From Leptolyngbya sp. (GTDB lineage: Bacteria; Cyanobacteriota; Cyanobacteriia; Phormidesmidales; Phormidesmidaceae), in the NCBI GenBank assembly GCA_003249105.1, contig QBLT01000001.1:1-64000 (forward strand): 64,000 nt of DNA. The letters are read 5' to 3'. How positions within the stretch are numbered: the stretch's first letter is position 1; each line of letters begins with the position of its first letter. The position numbers and the translations under genes were made by a program. Positions 50,921 through 59,122 of this stretch are shown piece after piece. The notes beneath the pieces were generated by a model. That model was not told the DNA's origin, made no database searches, and worked only from the letters and a program-made list of their open reading frames with translations.

Positions 50921-51586
50921 CTAGGCTCCACCAATTACCAGGGTCGCCAGCACATCCCCAATGACCACCGCCATAACGATAATCATGGGAGCGCGGGCCA
51001 GCTGCTGCCAATCGTCATCATTTCTGGCCGATTGAATAACGCGCACCAGAGAAACCGCGATATAGAGCAAAAACAGCGCTCGAATTACCCCAAACACCAG
51101 GGGAACAACATCCCCAGCATCAGGGAAAGTGGTATTAAAGAAATCTTCAGCTACCTGGAAGAACTGCGCAAACAACGGGTTCGTTTGGCTCATCCAGAGG
51201 CTGGAACCAAAGAGGAGGCCCAGCACCAGCCGAAAGACACGGGGGGAGCCAATCTTCTTCAAGATGCGACTAGCGATAACATCCTTTTTCGCGGCCCGAC
51301 GCAGAATCATCGCCACAGCCATGCACAGGCCAGAGCCGATCGCCATAGTGGGGGATAACTGGAGCAGTCGGAGTCCGGCAAAACCGCCAACCGCAAGCCA
51401 GGGCAGCACCTTAAAAACGGTACAGAGGAATCGATTTTCGGATAGAGCCTTAAACAAATTGCCTTGGCTAACCGATAGCGCACGGGCAATGCCTCGATCT
51501 CTCATGCCTTTGACAACCTTGGCTGAGAAGCGAGAAACCGCTGTCCGTTCTTCAATACTCAAAGGTTTGAGCGTAGTTGTGTTCAT
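50921..51586 (-). CDS. VirB2-like pilin precursor or membrane protein with long N-terminal region
   Basis: This is a 221-residue protein. I prefer the ATG at 51586 (MNTTTLKPLS) over the ORF start at 51724, whose first 46 residues look non-coding. The first 60 residues are soluble; hydrophobic segments follow near 68-105. The last 100 residues (LFAQFFQVAEDFF, then VFGVIRALFLLYIAVSLVRVI and MIIVMAVVIGDVLATLVIGG) have the two-helix layout of VirB2/TrbC pilins, with FAQ as a possible cleavage site. If correct, the pilin is made as a fusion to an N-terminal domain. It is the first gene of the conjugation operon. Confidence 0.5.
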   Translation of the reverse strand: MNTTTLKPLSIEERTAVSRFSAKVVKGMRDRGIARALSVSQGNLFKALSENRFLCTVFKVLPWLAVGGFAGLRLLQLSPTMAIGSGLCMAVAMILRRAAKKDVIASRILKKIGSPRVFRLVLGLLFGSSLWMSQTNPLFAQFFQVAEDFFNTTFPDAGDVVPLVFGVIRALFLLYIAVSLVRVIQSARNDDDWQQLARAPMIIVMAVVIGDVLATLVIGGA

Positions 51587-51750
51587 AGCGGAACCACAGG
51601 GAAAAGGGATAGGTGGATCAAACTGGAGGTTCAACCCTGGAGCAACCCTATCAACCGAATTTCGCCCCCATGTCGCAAGCGCCCTTTTTCTGACTAAGTT
51701 TGTCTGCGAGTCATCTGACCACACACGCGAGATGAAGAAATGTTAAAAAA

Positions 51751-51762
51751 TATTTCGAAATA
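51751..51762. promoter_or_regulatory. Palindrome TATTTCGAAATA in a divergent promoter region
   Basis: A perfect 12-base palindrome lies between the minus-strand conjugation operon (start 51586) and the plus-strand regulator (start 51864). A site here could serve both promoters and is a candidate binding site for the adjacent OmpR-like protein. Confidence 0.35.
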
Positions 51763-51863
51763 CTCCTATTAGCGGCGACTCCCAAAGAAACCTAAAGGCT
51801 TCGGGCTATACCCAATAAAGCTTGGAAAGATTACCGAAAGTAGTAACTTAGAGGCTTGATGTC

Positions 51864-52775
51864 GTGAGAGCACTTATGGTCTGCAACGAGCCTGAACATC
51901 TAGCCACCTTGGCGAAATGCCTGGATGAAGCAGGTCACGAGGTCAACATCTGTAGCTGCGAGGCGTCGCTAACTGTCATCGGCCAGGACAAGCCAGACCT
52001 GATCTTTGTCGCCATTTGGAATATCCTGTCGCTGCCCAGCTTTTTCCTGCAATTTCAACGGTTGTATGCACCGCTGAATAATGGCTACAGCCCGGTTATC
52101 ATCGCCATCACTAATCACGAGTCGCTAGATGTTGGGCACCTCTACAACATGGGGTTTGACCTTGTTGCCGAGATGCCCGTCAGAGAGCCGGTGCTGATGG
52201 CCCAAGTGGCCGCCATCGATCGCAGAATGGGCTTATCTCGCAGGACAGTGACCTCAGATCACCTGCTTGTCAACCTGCACACCCACGATGTCTTTGTTAA
52301 AACCCAGCAGGGAAGACTGCTGGCCCACCTGAGCATCGGGCAAGTCCAGTTCATCTTGCTCAAGTATTTTATGCAGTACCCAAAACGAATCTGGACGCGA
52401 CCAGAGCTGCTAGAGCGCTTGGGCGAAGAAGTGGAATCCACCAGGATCATGGACACCTTTGACCTTCGCTTGATTGATGGCAACGTTTACCGCCTACGAA
52501 GAGCCATAAAAACTGCGCTTGACGGCCTTGTCGAGCCCTGGCAAGTAGGTCAGGGGTTTCGAGAAGCCTTTTTGCACACCGAGAGGTCGGGAGGCTATTT
52601 CTTTTGTGATGCGATCGTGCTGCACCAAGACATAACCCCAGTCATCAAGAGCACGGCCCCAATGCAATATTTGCCCTGTGCCACCTGTGGCCGCACCACC
52701 CCGGAAGGCTGCACCCAGTGCCTGGCGGGACAAATCCTCACCAGGCCAGCGCTTCTCCCTAAAGGCCAAGGCTAA
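51864..52775 (+). CDS. OmpR-like regulator with degenerate receiver and Cys4 tail
   Basis: This is a 303-residue protein. Residues 1-120 fold like a receiver domain, but the phospho-acceptor position has Ala instead of Asp (DLIFVAIWNI), so it should not be phosphorylated. Residues about 130-250 are a winged-helix OmpR/PhoB-type DNA-binding domain (SIGQVQFILLKYFMQYPKRIWTRPELLERL). The C-terminal tail has CATCGRTTPEGCTQC, a likely zinc ribbon not normal for the family. It starts with GTG and is divergent from the conjugation operon, so control of transfer genes is a reasonable inference. Its 3' end overlaps the convergent signal peptidase gene by 17 bases. Confidence 0.75.
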   Translation: MRALMVCNEPEHLATLAKCLDEAGHEVNICSCEASLTVIGQDKPDLIFVAIWNILSLPSFFLQFQRLYAPLNNGYSPVIIAITNHESLDVGHLYNMGFDLVAEMPVREPVLMAQVAAIDRRMGLSRRTVTSDHLLVNLHTHDVFVKTQQGRLLAHLSIGQVQFILLKYFMQYPKRIWTRPELLERLGEEVESTRIMDTFDLRLIDGNVYRLRRAIKTALDGLVEPWQVGQGFREAFLHTERSGGYFFCDAIVLHQDITPVIKSTAPMQYLPCATCGRTTPEGCTQCLAGQILTRPALLPKGQG

Positions 52776-53310
52776 AGGCCGATGGCCGAGCTATGAAGGC
52801 AACTTTGCCCTGAATGCGCTCCGCAGGTACCGGGCCAAGATGGCGAGAGTCATAGGAATGCTCCCGGTTATCGCCCATCAAAAAATAGTGCCCAAAAGGA
52901 ACTTTAACTAAAGCTAGATTATCGTCATGCCTAACGGTATAGGGTTCTGAGAGTACCTGACCGTTGACATAGACATCACCATTGAGGATTTGTACCTCAT
53001 CTCCCGGCAGCCCCACAACTCGTTTGACGAAGCGAACTTTTTCTTTATTGAAGAGACCACCTCTAAAGCCAGAGTCAAAGGCTACGATATCGCCCCGCTC
53101 TGGATCTTTGGTGAAATACTGCATGTTGTTCACCAGGACGCGATCGCCCTCCCGCAAGGCAGGCTCCATCGACCCGCTAGGAATGTGGCTAATAGGGGCA
53201 AGTAACCGGAGGGCCAACAGCAGCGGAACACCAATGCTGCCGATCACGGCCACATCCGCTAGTGACGCTCGAATTATTTTCGCCTCACCAGGGCTAATCA
53301 ATTGCACCAT
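52759..53310 (-). CDS. lepB: Type I signal peptidase (S26 family), plasmid-borne
   Basis: This 183-residue peptidase has one N-terminal membrane segment (about 18-38). The catalytic Ser is in PSGSMEPAL (Ser46) and the Lys in VRFVKRVVGLPGD (Lys95), followed by GDNREHSYDSRHLGPV. All boxes B-E are intact. It has GGAG upstream of its ATG. A dedicated signal peptidase beside a conjugation operon recalls TraF of IncP plasmids, which matures the pilin; here it may process the VirB2-like protein. It could also serve the many exported proteins of the operon. Confidence 0.88.
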   Translation of the reverse strand: MVQLISPGEAKIIRASLADVAVIGSIGVPLLLALRLLAPISHIPSGSMEPALREGDRVLVNNMQYFTKDPERGDIVAFDSGFRGGLFNKEKVRFVKRVVGLPGDEVQILNGDVYVNGQVLSEPYTVRHDDNLALVKVPFGHYFLMGDNREHSYDSRHLGPVPAERIQGKVAFIARPSAFSLGL

Positions 53311-53319
53311 TGTTTACTC

Positions 53320-53625
53320 CTAAAATAGCGCTATGAAGTCAGCAACTTTCGCAGAGAGCGACCCTGAAAGCAGCTCAATGTTGGCCAGTAATTTCATCTG
53401 AGACACATTCAATGGGCGACCAGAAAACCGGTCGCAAATGTCTTCTAAATCTCGCGTCACCTCAACCAAATCAGTCAGCAGATTTGGCTTTCGGCAAGGC
53501 GACCAGGAGTCATCGGCATCGTCTAGCAGTTCACTAAGCAAAGGGCCAAACAAGTCGATGGCGGCAGCATCCCGCCCTAGCGGCCCATTCTGCATCGAAC
53601 CGTCATCCCCTGTTCCAATCTCCAT
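53320..53625 (-). CDS. Small acidic hypothetical protein upstream of the signal peptidase
   Basis: This 101-residue acidic helical protein has no recognised family. It is read in the same direction as the signal peptidase and ends nine bases before it, so they are probably co-transcribed. I start it at the ATG at 53625, which follows AAGGCAGGT, rather than the ORF-track start at 53643. No signal peptide. Function unknown. Confidence 0.55.
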   Translation of the reverse strand: MEIGTGDDGSMQNGPLGRDAAAIDLFGPLLSELLDDADDSWSPCRKPNLLTDLVEVTRDLEDICDRFSGRPLNVSQMKLLANIELLSGSLSAKVADFIALF

Positions 53626-53649
53626 ACCTGCCTTCCATTGCACTAAGTC

Positions 53650-54021
53650 GGACTATAAATTCCGAATATCGCCGACATGTCGTGACCATATTGCCGCAGG
53701 CATCAAGATACGATTCTTAAGATAGTTCAGTAAGTTGCCAAGTTTAGTATTGGGGATAGTGTCAGCAGATCGAAAATGTACAGTGCATGAGCCAACCTAC
53801 ATCAACACTCCGGAAAGTTTTTCAGGGTGGGGTTGGAGAAAAGCTATCCACCGCCAAGAGTGCAAGTGTATGAAACAACAGTCCAGACAGTTTTAGCAAC
53901 GAAGCTACAAGGCTTACAGGGCGGTCACCCCAGTAATCGCCCATTTGCATCAAGGTTAGCTTGCAGGATGACGTTGATTTAAATACCTTGGGCAACGTAG
54001 GCTCTGGCTTACAGGCAATAT
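53650..54021. other. Gene-less stretch of about 370 bases
   Basis: No gene, iteron array or strong hairpin is seen. The stretch should contain the promoter of the 53320-53625/signal peptidase pair. Confidence 0.4.
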
Positions 54022-54432
54022 TCAGGGCGATTTTCTGTCCGGAATGTTGTTCAAAATAACCTCATACTCAAACTGAGCAAAAAAATCTTTCAACGAAAGG
54101 CTATTCCCTGCGGCCAATTTCTTTATTCCGGCCCACCCGTCATCAGTGACCCATGCCGCATGGCGAATCAGATCGTGACTGGAAGGTGACGCAGCACGGG
54201 TTACAGGCAATGTGAGAATGAAGTGGGCGCGACCGAGCAACTCAACCAACTCGGAGCGACTCACTGAAAACTGAATAGCTAGGGCATCAATCCGAGCGAT
54301 CGCCTCTGAGGTTGCCAGAATGTGCCTCAACTTCTTTTTCGCCCCGTAGCGGGGTGATGGAGAAGTCAAATTCAGCAGGCTTCTATCGCTCACAAGTAAA
54401 CCATTCGCCCCCGCCAGATCACTATACAGCAC
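54022..54432 (-). CDS. Hypothetical protein, small helical
   Basis: This 136-residue protein starts at a GTG. It is basic in the N-terminal half (YGAKKKLRHILATSEAIARIDALAIQF, which could be a helix-turn-helix-like segment) and mixed in the rest. No family is recognised and no partner gene is coupled. Composition is normal for a real protein. It could be a plasmid copy-control or stability factor given the nearby parAB, but nothing shows this. Confidence 0.45.
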   Translation of the reverse strand: MLYSDLAGANGLLVSDRSLLNLTSPSPRYGAKKKLRHILATSEAIARIDALAIQFSVSRSELVELLGRAHFILTLPVTRAASPSSHDLIRHAAWVTDDGWAGIKKLAAGNSLSLKDFFAQFEYEVILNNIPDRKSP

Positions 54433-54541
54433 AACACCAATACCAAGGCAGAGAAGACTGATATATTCATTATTACATTGGTATTGACTATTCTATAGCA
54501 ATGTAATATATTCGGATGGTAGACCTAAGTAGGTGGCATGG

Positions 54542-54709
54542 ATGGATGCAAAGATCAGGCGCGTCAAGCGGTCGGCTAAGTGCATCCAGCGCCTCGTCGG
54601 GGACATCTCGGAATCGCCAGCGGTGATTGAGAATCCTGACCTCAACGTTGTACTGGAAAGGATTTCGCGCCACATTGAGGAAATTCAATCTTCAATTGAG
54701 GCTGGATAG
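54542..54709 (+). CDS. Small basic hypothetical protein (55 aa, below ORF-track cutoff)
   Basis: The sequence encodes 55 residues beginning MDAKIRRVKRSAKCIQRL and ending in an amphipathic helix (RISRHIEEIQSSIEAG). AGGTGG precedes the ATG by four bases. Composition and ribosome-binding site support a real gene. It is the first of three small plus-strand genes before parA. Confidence 0.55.
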   Translation: MDAKIRRVKRSAKCIQRLVGDISESPAVIENPDLNVVLERISRHIEEIQSSIEAG

Positions 54710-54745
54710 AGGAACACGTGAAGCCTTCAGTACAGGAACACGGCT

Positions 54746-55018
54746 ATGGACGCCTACGAAGATACCCAATGGGATAAAGATTACCGTCGCGCCTATACGT
54801 ATGCCCTGGCCCAGATCGGACTAGCTATGCACGCCGACGCAGCAGGACGCCTCTACGCCGACGCCGTGGCTTGCCTTAGGGGCCAGAGGCAGTTGAAGGA
54901 GGTCGATGGTTGCTGGGAATGGGTGGCAGGGCCATTTTGCTCAGCTGATAGCTTCACGACCCAGGCCGATACGATTGCAGGTTTTGAGGAAGCTATTTTC
55001 GAACTAGTGGAATGGTAG
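54746..55018 (+). CDS. Small acidic hypothetical protein
   Basis: This 90-residue protein is rich in Ala, Asp and aromatic residues (DKDYRRAYTYALAQIGLAMHADAAGR). It has no known motif. AGGA lies upstream of the ATG and the gene follows the 55-residue gene by 36 bases. Likely a plasmid-specific accessory protein. Confidence 0.5.
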   Translation: MDAYEDTQWDKDYRRAYTYALAQIGLAMHADAAGRLYADAVACLRGQRQLKEVDGCWEWVAGPFCSADSFTTQADTIAGFEEAIFELVEW

Positions 55019-55029
55019 GCATAGCAAGG

Positions 55030-55262
55030 ATGACGACAAAGCGTGATCGCATTGACACCCTCATGAAAAATCACCTCTGGCTAGAGGTGCGTTACTACCC
55101 TAAGGGCACCTACGGGGCTATAAATCAGCGGCGAGGGAATTCAGAAGCCTCACCAAGCCCTACCGCACCCGCGCCAGTTTCACCAGCCCAGACCGTGCTC
55201 TGGCCCACGCCAAGCAGCTTATGGTCGCACTGCCCCAGGAGAATGACGGAGTGCCGTTTTGA
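55030..55262 (+). pseudogene. Small protein gene broken by a one-base shift
   Basis: From the ATG at 55030 the first frame encodes MTTKRDRIDTLMKNHLWLEVRYYPKGTYG. After the GGGG at about 55115 the sensible reading continues in another frame (YKSAAREFRSLTKPYRTRASF, then SPDRALAHAKQLMVALPQENDG) to a TGA at 55260. One extra G in that run would restore a single product of about 78 residues. The ORF-track continuation in the first frame is Pro/Ser-rich and unlikely to be real. A sequencing error or a true inactivation are both possible. Confidence 0.5.
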
Positions 55263-55367
55263 GTCAGCACCGCAGCCATGAGATCGCCCCGAGTCAGCAA
55301 GGGTAACGCCGCCGCTTAAAAAACCGGATTTTTAGATGTATTCTTGCACTTACACTGAGGTCTTGAG

Positions 55368-56201
55368 ATGACACAAGTACGATTAGCTATCATGTCCTGC
55401 GCCGGAGGGACAGGTAAATCGACAGTGGCCACTAACCTGGCGTATTCGCTTGCCTGTCTGGGGCAGAGCGTCTGCCTCATTGACTGCGACAGCAACGGCA
55501 CAGCCGCGCTTTTTACCGGCCTGGAGAACCCCAGTGCTATTGGGGAAACTCTAGTTGCAGCACTTCAGTCAGGGTTTAAGGGGCCATGGCCCCTTAAACC
55601 TGTATGGAGGGACTACGGAATTGAAAAAGTTGATGCTGTTCTGGGTGGCCACTTTCTCAACGAGGGTGCCAGGCAGATTCTGAAGGAGCCCCGCGCCGCA
55701 TACCTCTTGGCCGATGCGATCGAAGACGCGCCACTCCCCCATGATGTGGTTATTTTTGATTGCCCAGGAACCATAGAGCAGTTTCACCAAATGGTTCTCC
55801 CAGCCTGCAACCAAATCTTGATCGTGCTCAAGCCGGACACAAAGGACATAAACGCTGGGTTTGGCTTAATCCAGTGGATTGCGGAATTTAGCAGGGATTT
55901 GCGCCTGAAGCCTAAGCCCAAGATACTTGGAGTCCAACCAAACGCTTTTGATAAAGATGCAGCTATGCATCGTGAATGCTTGGCTGATGGGCCAGGCATT
56001 GAGGATTCCTTGCCGGTGGTGCTGCGATCACTGCCAGAGCCCATCCATGTCTTCCCCGCGATCCAGCAAACTAGGTACTTAACCAACGCCGGAGCGGTAG
56101 GATTACCCCTGCGCCTGTATCGCAGCGATCGCACCACTTGGAAGATCGCGGGGCTTTTTGAGGCTTTGGCTAAAGCTGTAATGGAGGCTGATCATGGCTA
56201 A
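55368..56201 (+). CDS. parA: ParA-family partition ATPase
   Basis: This is a 277-residue ParA/MinD-type ATPase. The Walker A box is CAGGTGKST (residues 11-19): the usual signature Lys of the deviant motif is Ala12 here, while Lys17 is present. LIDCDSNG is motif A' near 38 and VVIFDCPG Walker B near 122. It should drive plasmid segregation with ParB, whose ATG overlaps this stop by eight bases. A perfect 28-base palindrome (55573-55600) lies inside the gene and is translated as GFKGPWPLKP at residues 69-78. Confidence 0.82.
   Translation: MTQVRLAIMSCAGGTGKSTVATNLAYSLACLGQSVCLIDCDSNGTAALFTGLENPSAIGETLVAALQSGFKGPWPLKPVWRDYGIEKVDAVLGGHFLNEGARQILKEPRAAYLLADAIEDAPLPHDVVIFDCPGTIEQFHQMVLPACNQILIVLKPDTKDINAGFGLIQWIAEFSRDLRLKPKPKILGVQPNAFDKDAAMHRECLADGPGIEDSLPVVLRSLPEPIHVFPAIQQTRYLTNAGAVGLPLRLYRSDRTTWKIAGLFEALAKAVMEADHG
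55573..55600. repeat. 28-bp perfect palindrome within parA
   Basis: The half-site GGTTTAAGGGGCCA is followed directly by its exact reverse complement. The palindrome keeps the parA frame. It could be an inserted palindromic element or a partition-related binding site; its length and perfection are well beyond chance for a coding region. Confidence 0.6.
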
Positions 56202-57432
56202 GGGTGTCAAGCGCTCCTTCACGAATTTAGCTCAAGGGGCTAATACAGCCCAGGCTGTATCGCTTCTAGGGGAGAAGGATGAGGAAATTGAAGCTCTCAA
56301 AGAAAGGATTAAAGAGCTTGAGGTAGGGGTTGCTGGAGGGACAACCGATTGGGTTTGGATTGATGTAAACCTAATTGAGCCAATGGCGATTTCGATCACT
56401 GATAATTCAGGCAAGGTGGTCGAAGTTTTTGGGCAGCCTCGAAAATTTTTCGACCTAGAGGGCATGGCTCAAAGCCTCAGAATAGAGGGGCAGCAAGACC
56501 CTGTAGTACTACGCACAGTGGGAGAAGGTCGCTACCAGTTGCTGGATGGCGAAACGCGGTGGAGATCCATCAAGGATGTGCTAGGCCAGGCGAAGATCAA
56601 GGCCAGGTTTCATGAGTGTAGCGACGAGGAAGCCCTAGCGTACACGCTAGTGGGCGATGCACTGAAGAATCGTTTCAATGCCCTGGAGCAAGGGGAATCG
56701 ATCGTCAACTTGCTCAGGTCAAAACTAAAAAAAACTGAGCAGGAAGTTGTCTCGATCCTTTACAGGATTCAGAATCAGCTGGTTTCAAAGGGAAACGACA
56801 AAGAATCGATCGAGTGGATCTATGAAAACGTAGATGGTTCTGAGGTTGTTCTGCGATTACTATCCTCGCTAAATATCACGATAGCAACGATGGTAAATGC
56901 TAGGTTACCCTTGATGTTACTCCCGGAAAAACTCAAAGATTCAATCAATAATCGAACGCTAACACCAAGCAACGCACTGACACTTAGAAATGCCCCCGAA
57001 TCGATCTGGTCTAAAGCGATTGAGGGTCAAAATGGCACAATGCCAAAGCGCAAGATGAAAGCGCTTATCAACAAACTGGCGCTGGAGATGGCCGATTCAT
57101 CGCCGACCTTGGCGGTGAATAGCAGTGCAGAAATTGACGCTGACAATACTGAAATTGATTCAAGTTCAGGCTCTGGGGAGATTACAAGTGAAGCGAACTT
57201 ACAAAAATCGGTCAAAGTAGCTGCTGCTGAATCACTTGAAAAAAATGCAAATGCAACGACTGTTCTAAAAACGCTTCTGAAACAGCTCAGGACTCTTCGT
57301 ATCGACGATAGTATTGAAAATGACGACAAAGGATTGGAACTTTTGGAAAGAGTTTCAGCCTCGATTCAGGCGCTTTCGGAATACTACCAAGATAAGGGAA
57401 AAGAAGGGAAGGGTAAGCAACAAAAGCAATAA
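56194..57432 (+). CDS. parB: ParB-family partition protein
   Basis: This is a 412-residue ParB/Spo0J-like protein. A coiled N-terminus (EKDEEIEALKERIKELE) is followed by the ParB N-terminal domain (about 70-150) with RYQLLDGETRWRSIKDVLGQAKI, the CTP/DNA clamp box in GETRWR form. A helix-turn-helix region (about 155-260) and a Ser/Glu-rich linker follow, then a C-terminal helical dimerisation part. It binds the centromere and ParA. It overlaps parA by eight bases. An intrinsic terminator lies 170 bases downstream. Confidence 0.82.
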   Translation: MAKGVKRSFTNLAQGANTAQAVSLLGEKDEEIEALKERIKELEVGVAGGTTDWVWIDVNLIEPMAISITDNSGKVVEVFGQPRKFFDLEGMAQSLRIEGQQDPVVLRTVGEGRYQLLDGETRWRSIKDVLGQAKIKARFHECSDEEALAYTLVGDALKNRFNALEQGESIVNLLRSKLKKTEQEVVSILYRIQNQLVSKGNDKESIEWIYENVDGSEVVLRLLSSLNITIATMVNARLPLMLLPEKLKDSINNRTLTPSNALTLRNAPESIWSKAIEGQNGTMPKRKMKALINKLALEMADSSPTLAVNSSAEIDADNTEIDSSSGSGEITSEANLQKSVKVAAAESLEKNANATTVLKTLLKQLRTLRIDDSIENDDKGLELLERVSASIQALSEYYQDKGKEGKGKQQKQ

Positions 57433-57602
57433 AAATATAGCGCTATATGAAGCCACAAGCCTGGGCCGGTCGTTTCTGTGGGCGATAGCGACACGATAAG
57501 GATTAACTACCAGGCGATCAAGGTGCTGGTGTTGACGTGCGATCGCAATCCTGCCCCATAATCAGGCAACCTAACCCCAGGCATAGATGCACCCTAAAAG
57601 CT

Positions 57603-57641
57603 CCCTACCGTGGCTACCAGGCTCGGTGAGGGTCTTTTTTT
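57603..57641 (+). terminator. Intrinsic terminator after parAB
   Basis: CCCTACCG pairs with CGGTGAGGG (one bulged G) and is followed by TCTTTTTTT on the plus strand. It should end the parAB transcript. Confidence 0.55.
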
Positions 57642-57650
57642 GCGGCAATA

Positions 57651-57675
57651 AAAAGCCCGCTGGTTTCCCAGCGGG
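57651..57675 (-). terminator. Intrinsic terminator for the minus-strand nuclease gene
   Basis: CCCGCTGG and CCAGCGGG form a perfect 8-base stem with a 4-base loop. On the minus strand the stem is followed by CTTTTTATT. It faces transcripts from the gene at 57978. Confidence 0.6.
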
Positions 57676-57977
57676 GGTGTGGGTGTACTTTGCTTTGAGC
57701 AAAGACCTGGGCTGACCGGCTGGGCGATCGTCAGTGAAAAATGAGAGCATCCCTCCCTATCTAACAGATTAACCCACTGCTAATGGGGGGGTTGCTCTTT
57801 TGCGTGGGGGGCTGTCTGGAACTCACACAGCCCCCACCCCGCCAAACTAGCACAGCTACCGAGGGGTGGGCTAGGGTGCGATCGCAGCTCGCCCAGGCCA
57901 GAGATTTACGGATGAGGTCAAAGGAGGCTCTGTAGGCTCAGCAGCAGACTTGGGTGCTTTTTTAGCCTTCTCGCCTT
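57676..57977. other. Structured non-coding stretch between parAB and the nuclease gene
   Basis: Besides the two terminators it holds three further stems: CTTTGCT/AGCAAAG near 57690-57706, GAGAGCA...TGCTCTT with an inner CCCTCCC/GGGGGGG near 57743-57801 followed by T, and GGGGGCTGT/ACAGCCCCC at 57807-57835. A small RNA, a centromere or an origin are all possible. No ORF is supported. Confidence 0.4.
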
Positions 57978-59048
57978 TCAAAGCTTCCCTAACCACTTCT
58001 GTAGAGCTATGGATACCAAAGTCTCCAGGTACTCAGAACAGCCTTCAATCCCGAGTGATAAACGAGCATAACCCTCTACCGAAACTGGGATATGGGAGCG
58101 GTGACTGAGATTATTCAACAGCGCCTGCCTTGGCCATCTGCTTTTCGGAATAGCGTCCCATTCTTCTTTCAGGCGCATTTTGCCGAGCCCTTGAGATACG
58201 TGCCCAACGTGAGTCAGGTTACCGTCGTTCAACCACAGTCTTAGCCGACCGACCATCTCTGTCCTGCGGGACCCGACCCAGTAAGTAGGAAGGGTTAACC
58301 AGAGAAAGAGTACAGGCCGCTGCTGGCTCTGGTTAAAGCAGATCTCCGCACACAGCTTAGTCTTGCCGGTGCCGTACTGAATGCTTTTGGCCTCGGCAAC
58401 CTCCTGAATCCTCGAGTCAAAGTTCAAAATCTGCTGTCTAGTTCTTAGGAAAGCCTGCTGCTCCATTGCTGAGCAGGCCCCCAGCCACTTAATCAAAAGC
58501 TCTGGTACATTGGCCAAATCCTCAGACTGACGGCTCAAATGGCTCTCCTGATACGGCAGAACAGCTCGAACCGGTGGGCAACCATCATTTTCAAATTTCA
58601 GTTCGAGGTAAAACTGATCGTCTTGAACTACCCCCACCTGAATGAACTCGAAGGATAACCGGCTGTGTTGCCGATCGATGTGGTTGTGGCGGTGAAAGGA
58701 GGGTGCGATCGCAATTAGGCGAACTGGCTTCTCGTAGTCAATGACATCCGAGAAAGGGCGTTCCTCCAGCAGGTTGGCATAGTAGCGGGTAAGTTGCTGA
58801 ACGACATAGCGATCTTCTATGTTCTTCAGCTCCAGAATCACAAGGCGGCGATCTGCCGTCAAAGCCAAAATGTCGCAAACCTCACCCATGACGGCATACT
58901 GCCGCTGGAACGGGCGCAGGTGCAGGAGATCTTGCAAGGCGCTCCATACAAAGTCTTCGAGCGATTTCTCACTGGCAAACTCCCATCCTTGAGCTACTTT
59001 CCTAAGCGACACGCTGCCTAACGGGCTAACCACAGATTGTTCTTCCAT
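57978..59048 (-). CDS. NucS/DUF91-like PD-(D/E)XK endonuclease domain protein
   Basis: This is a 356-residue protein. Residues 30-125 hold a nuclease core of the NucS/RecB type: KSLEDFVWSAL, then EVCDILALTADRRLVILELKN with the catalytic D and E-x-K in order. The rest is helical with no clear domain and contains a Cys (EGCSEY) near the C-terminus. I use the ATG at 59048 (MEEQSVVSPLG) rather than the TTG at 59063. Such proteins cut branched or mismatched DNA in other groups; here it may be a repair or defence enzyme. It is divergent from the NERD-helicase gene. Confidence 0.7.
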   Translation of the reverse strand: MEEQSVVSPLGSVSLRKVAQGWEFASEKSLEDFVWSALQDLLHLRPFQRQYAVMGEVCDILALTADRRLVILELKNIEDRYVVQQLTRYYANLLEERPFSDVIDYEKPVRLIAIAPSFHRHNHIDRQHSRLSFEFIQVGVVQDDQFYLELKFENDGCPPVRAVLPYQESHLSRQSEDLANVPELLIKWLGACSAMEQQAFLRTRQQILNFDSRIQEVAEAKSIQYGTGKTKLCAEICFNQSQQRPVLFLWLTLPTYWVGSRRTEMVGRLRLWLNDGNLTHVGHVSQGLGKMRLKEEWDAIPKSRWPRQALLNNLSHRSHIPVSVEGYARLSLGIEGCSEYLETLVSIALQKWLGKL

Positions 59049-59122
59049 ACTCAGAACGTCCAATCTAGCAATGAGTTACAGCCTTATTGGGCACAATGGG
59101 GAAACTCAAAACCCTTGGCACA

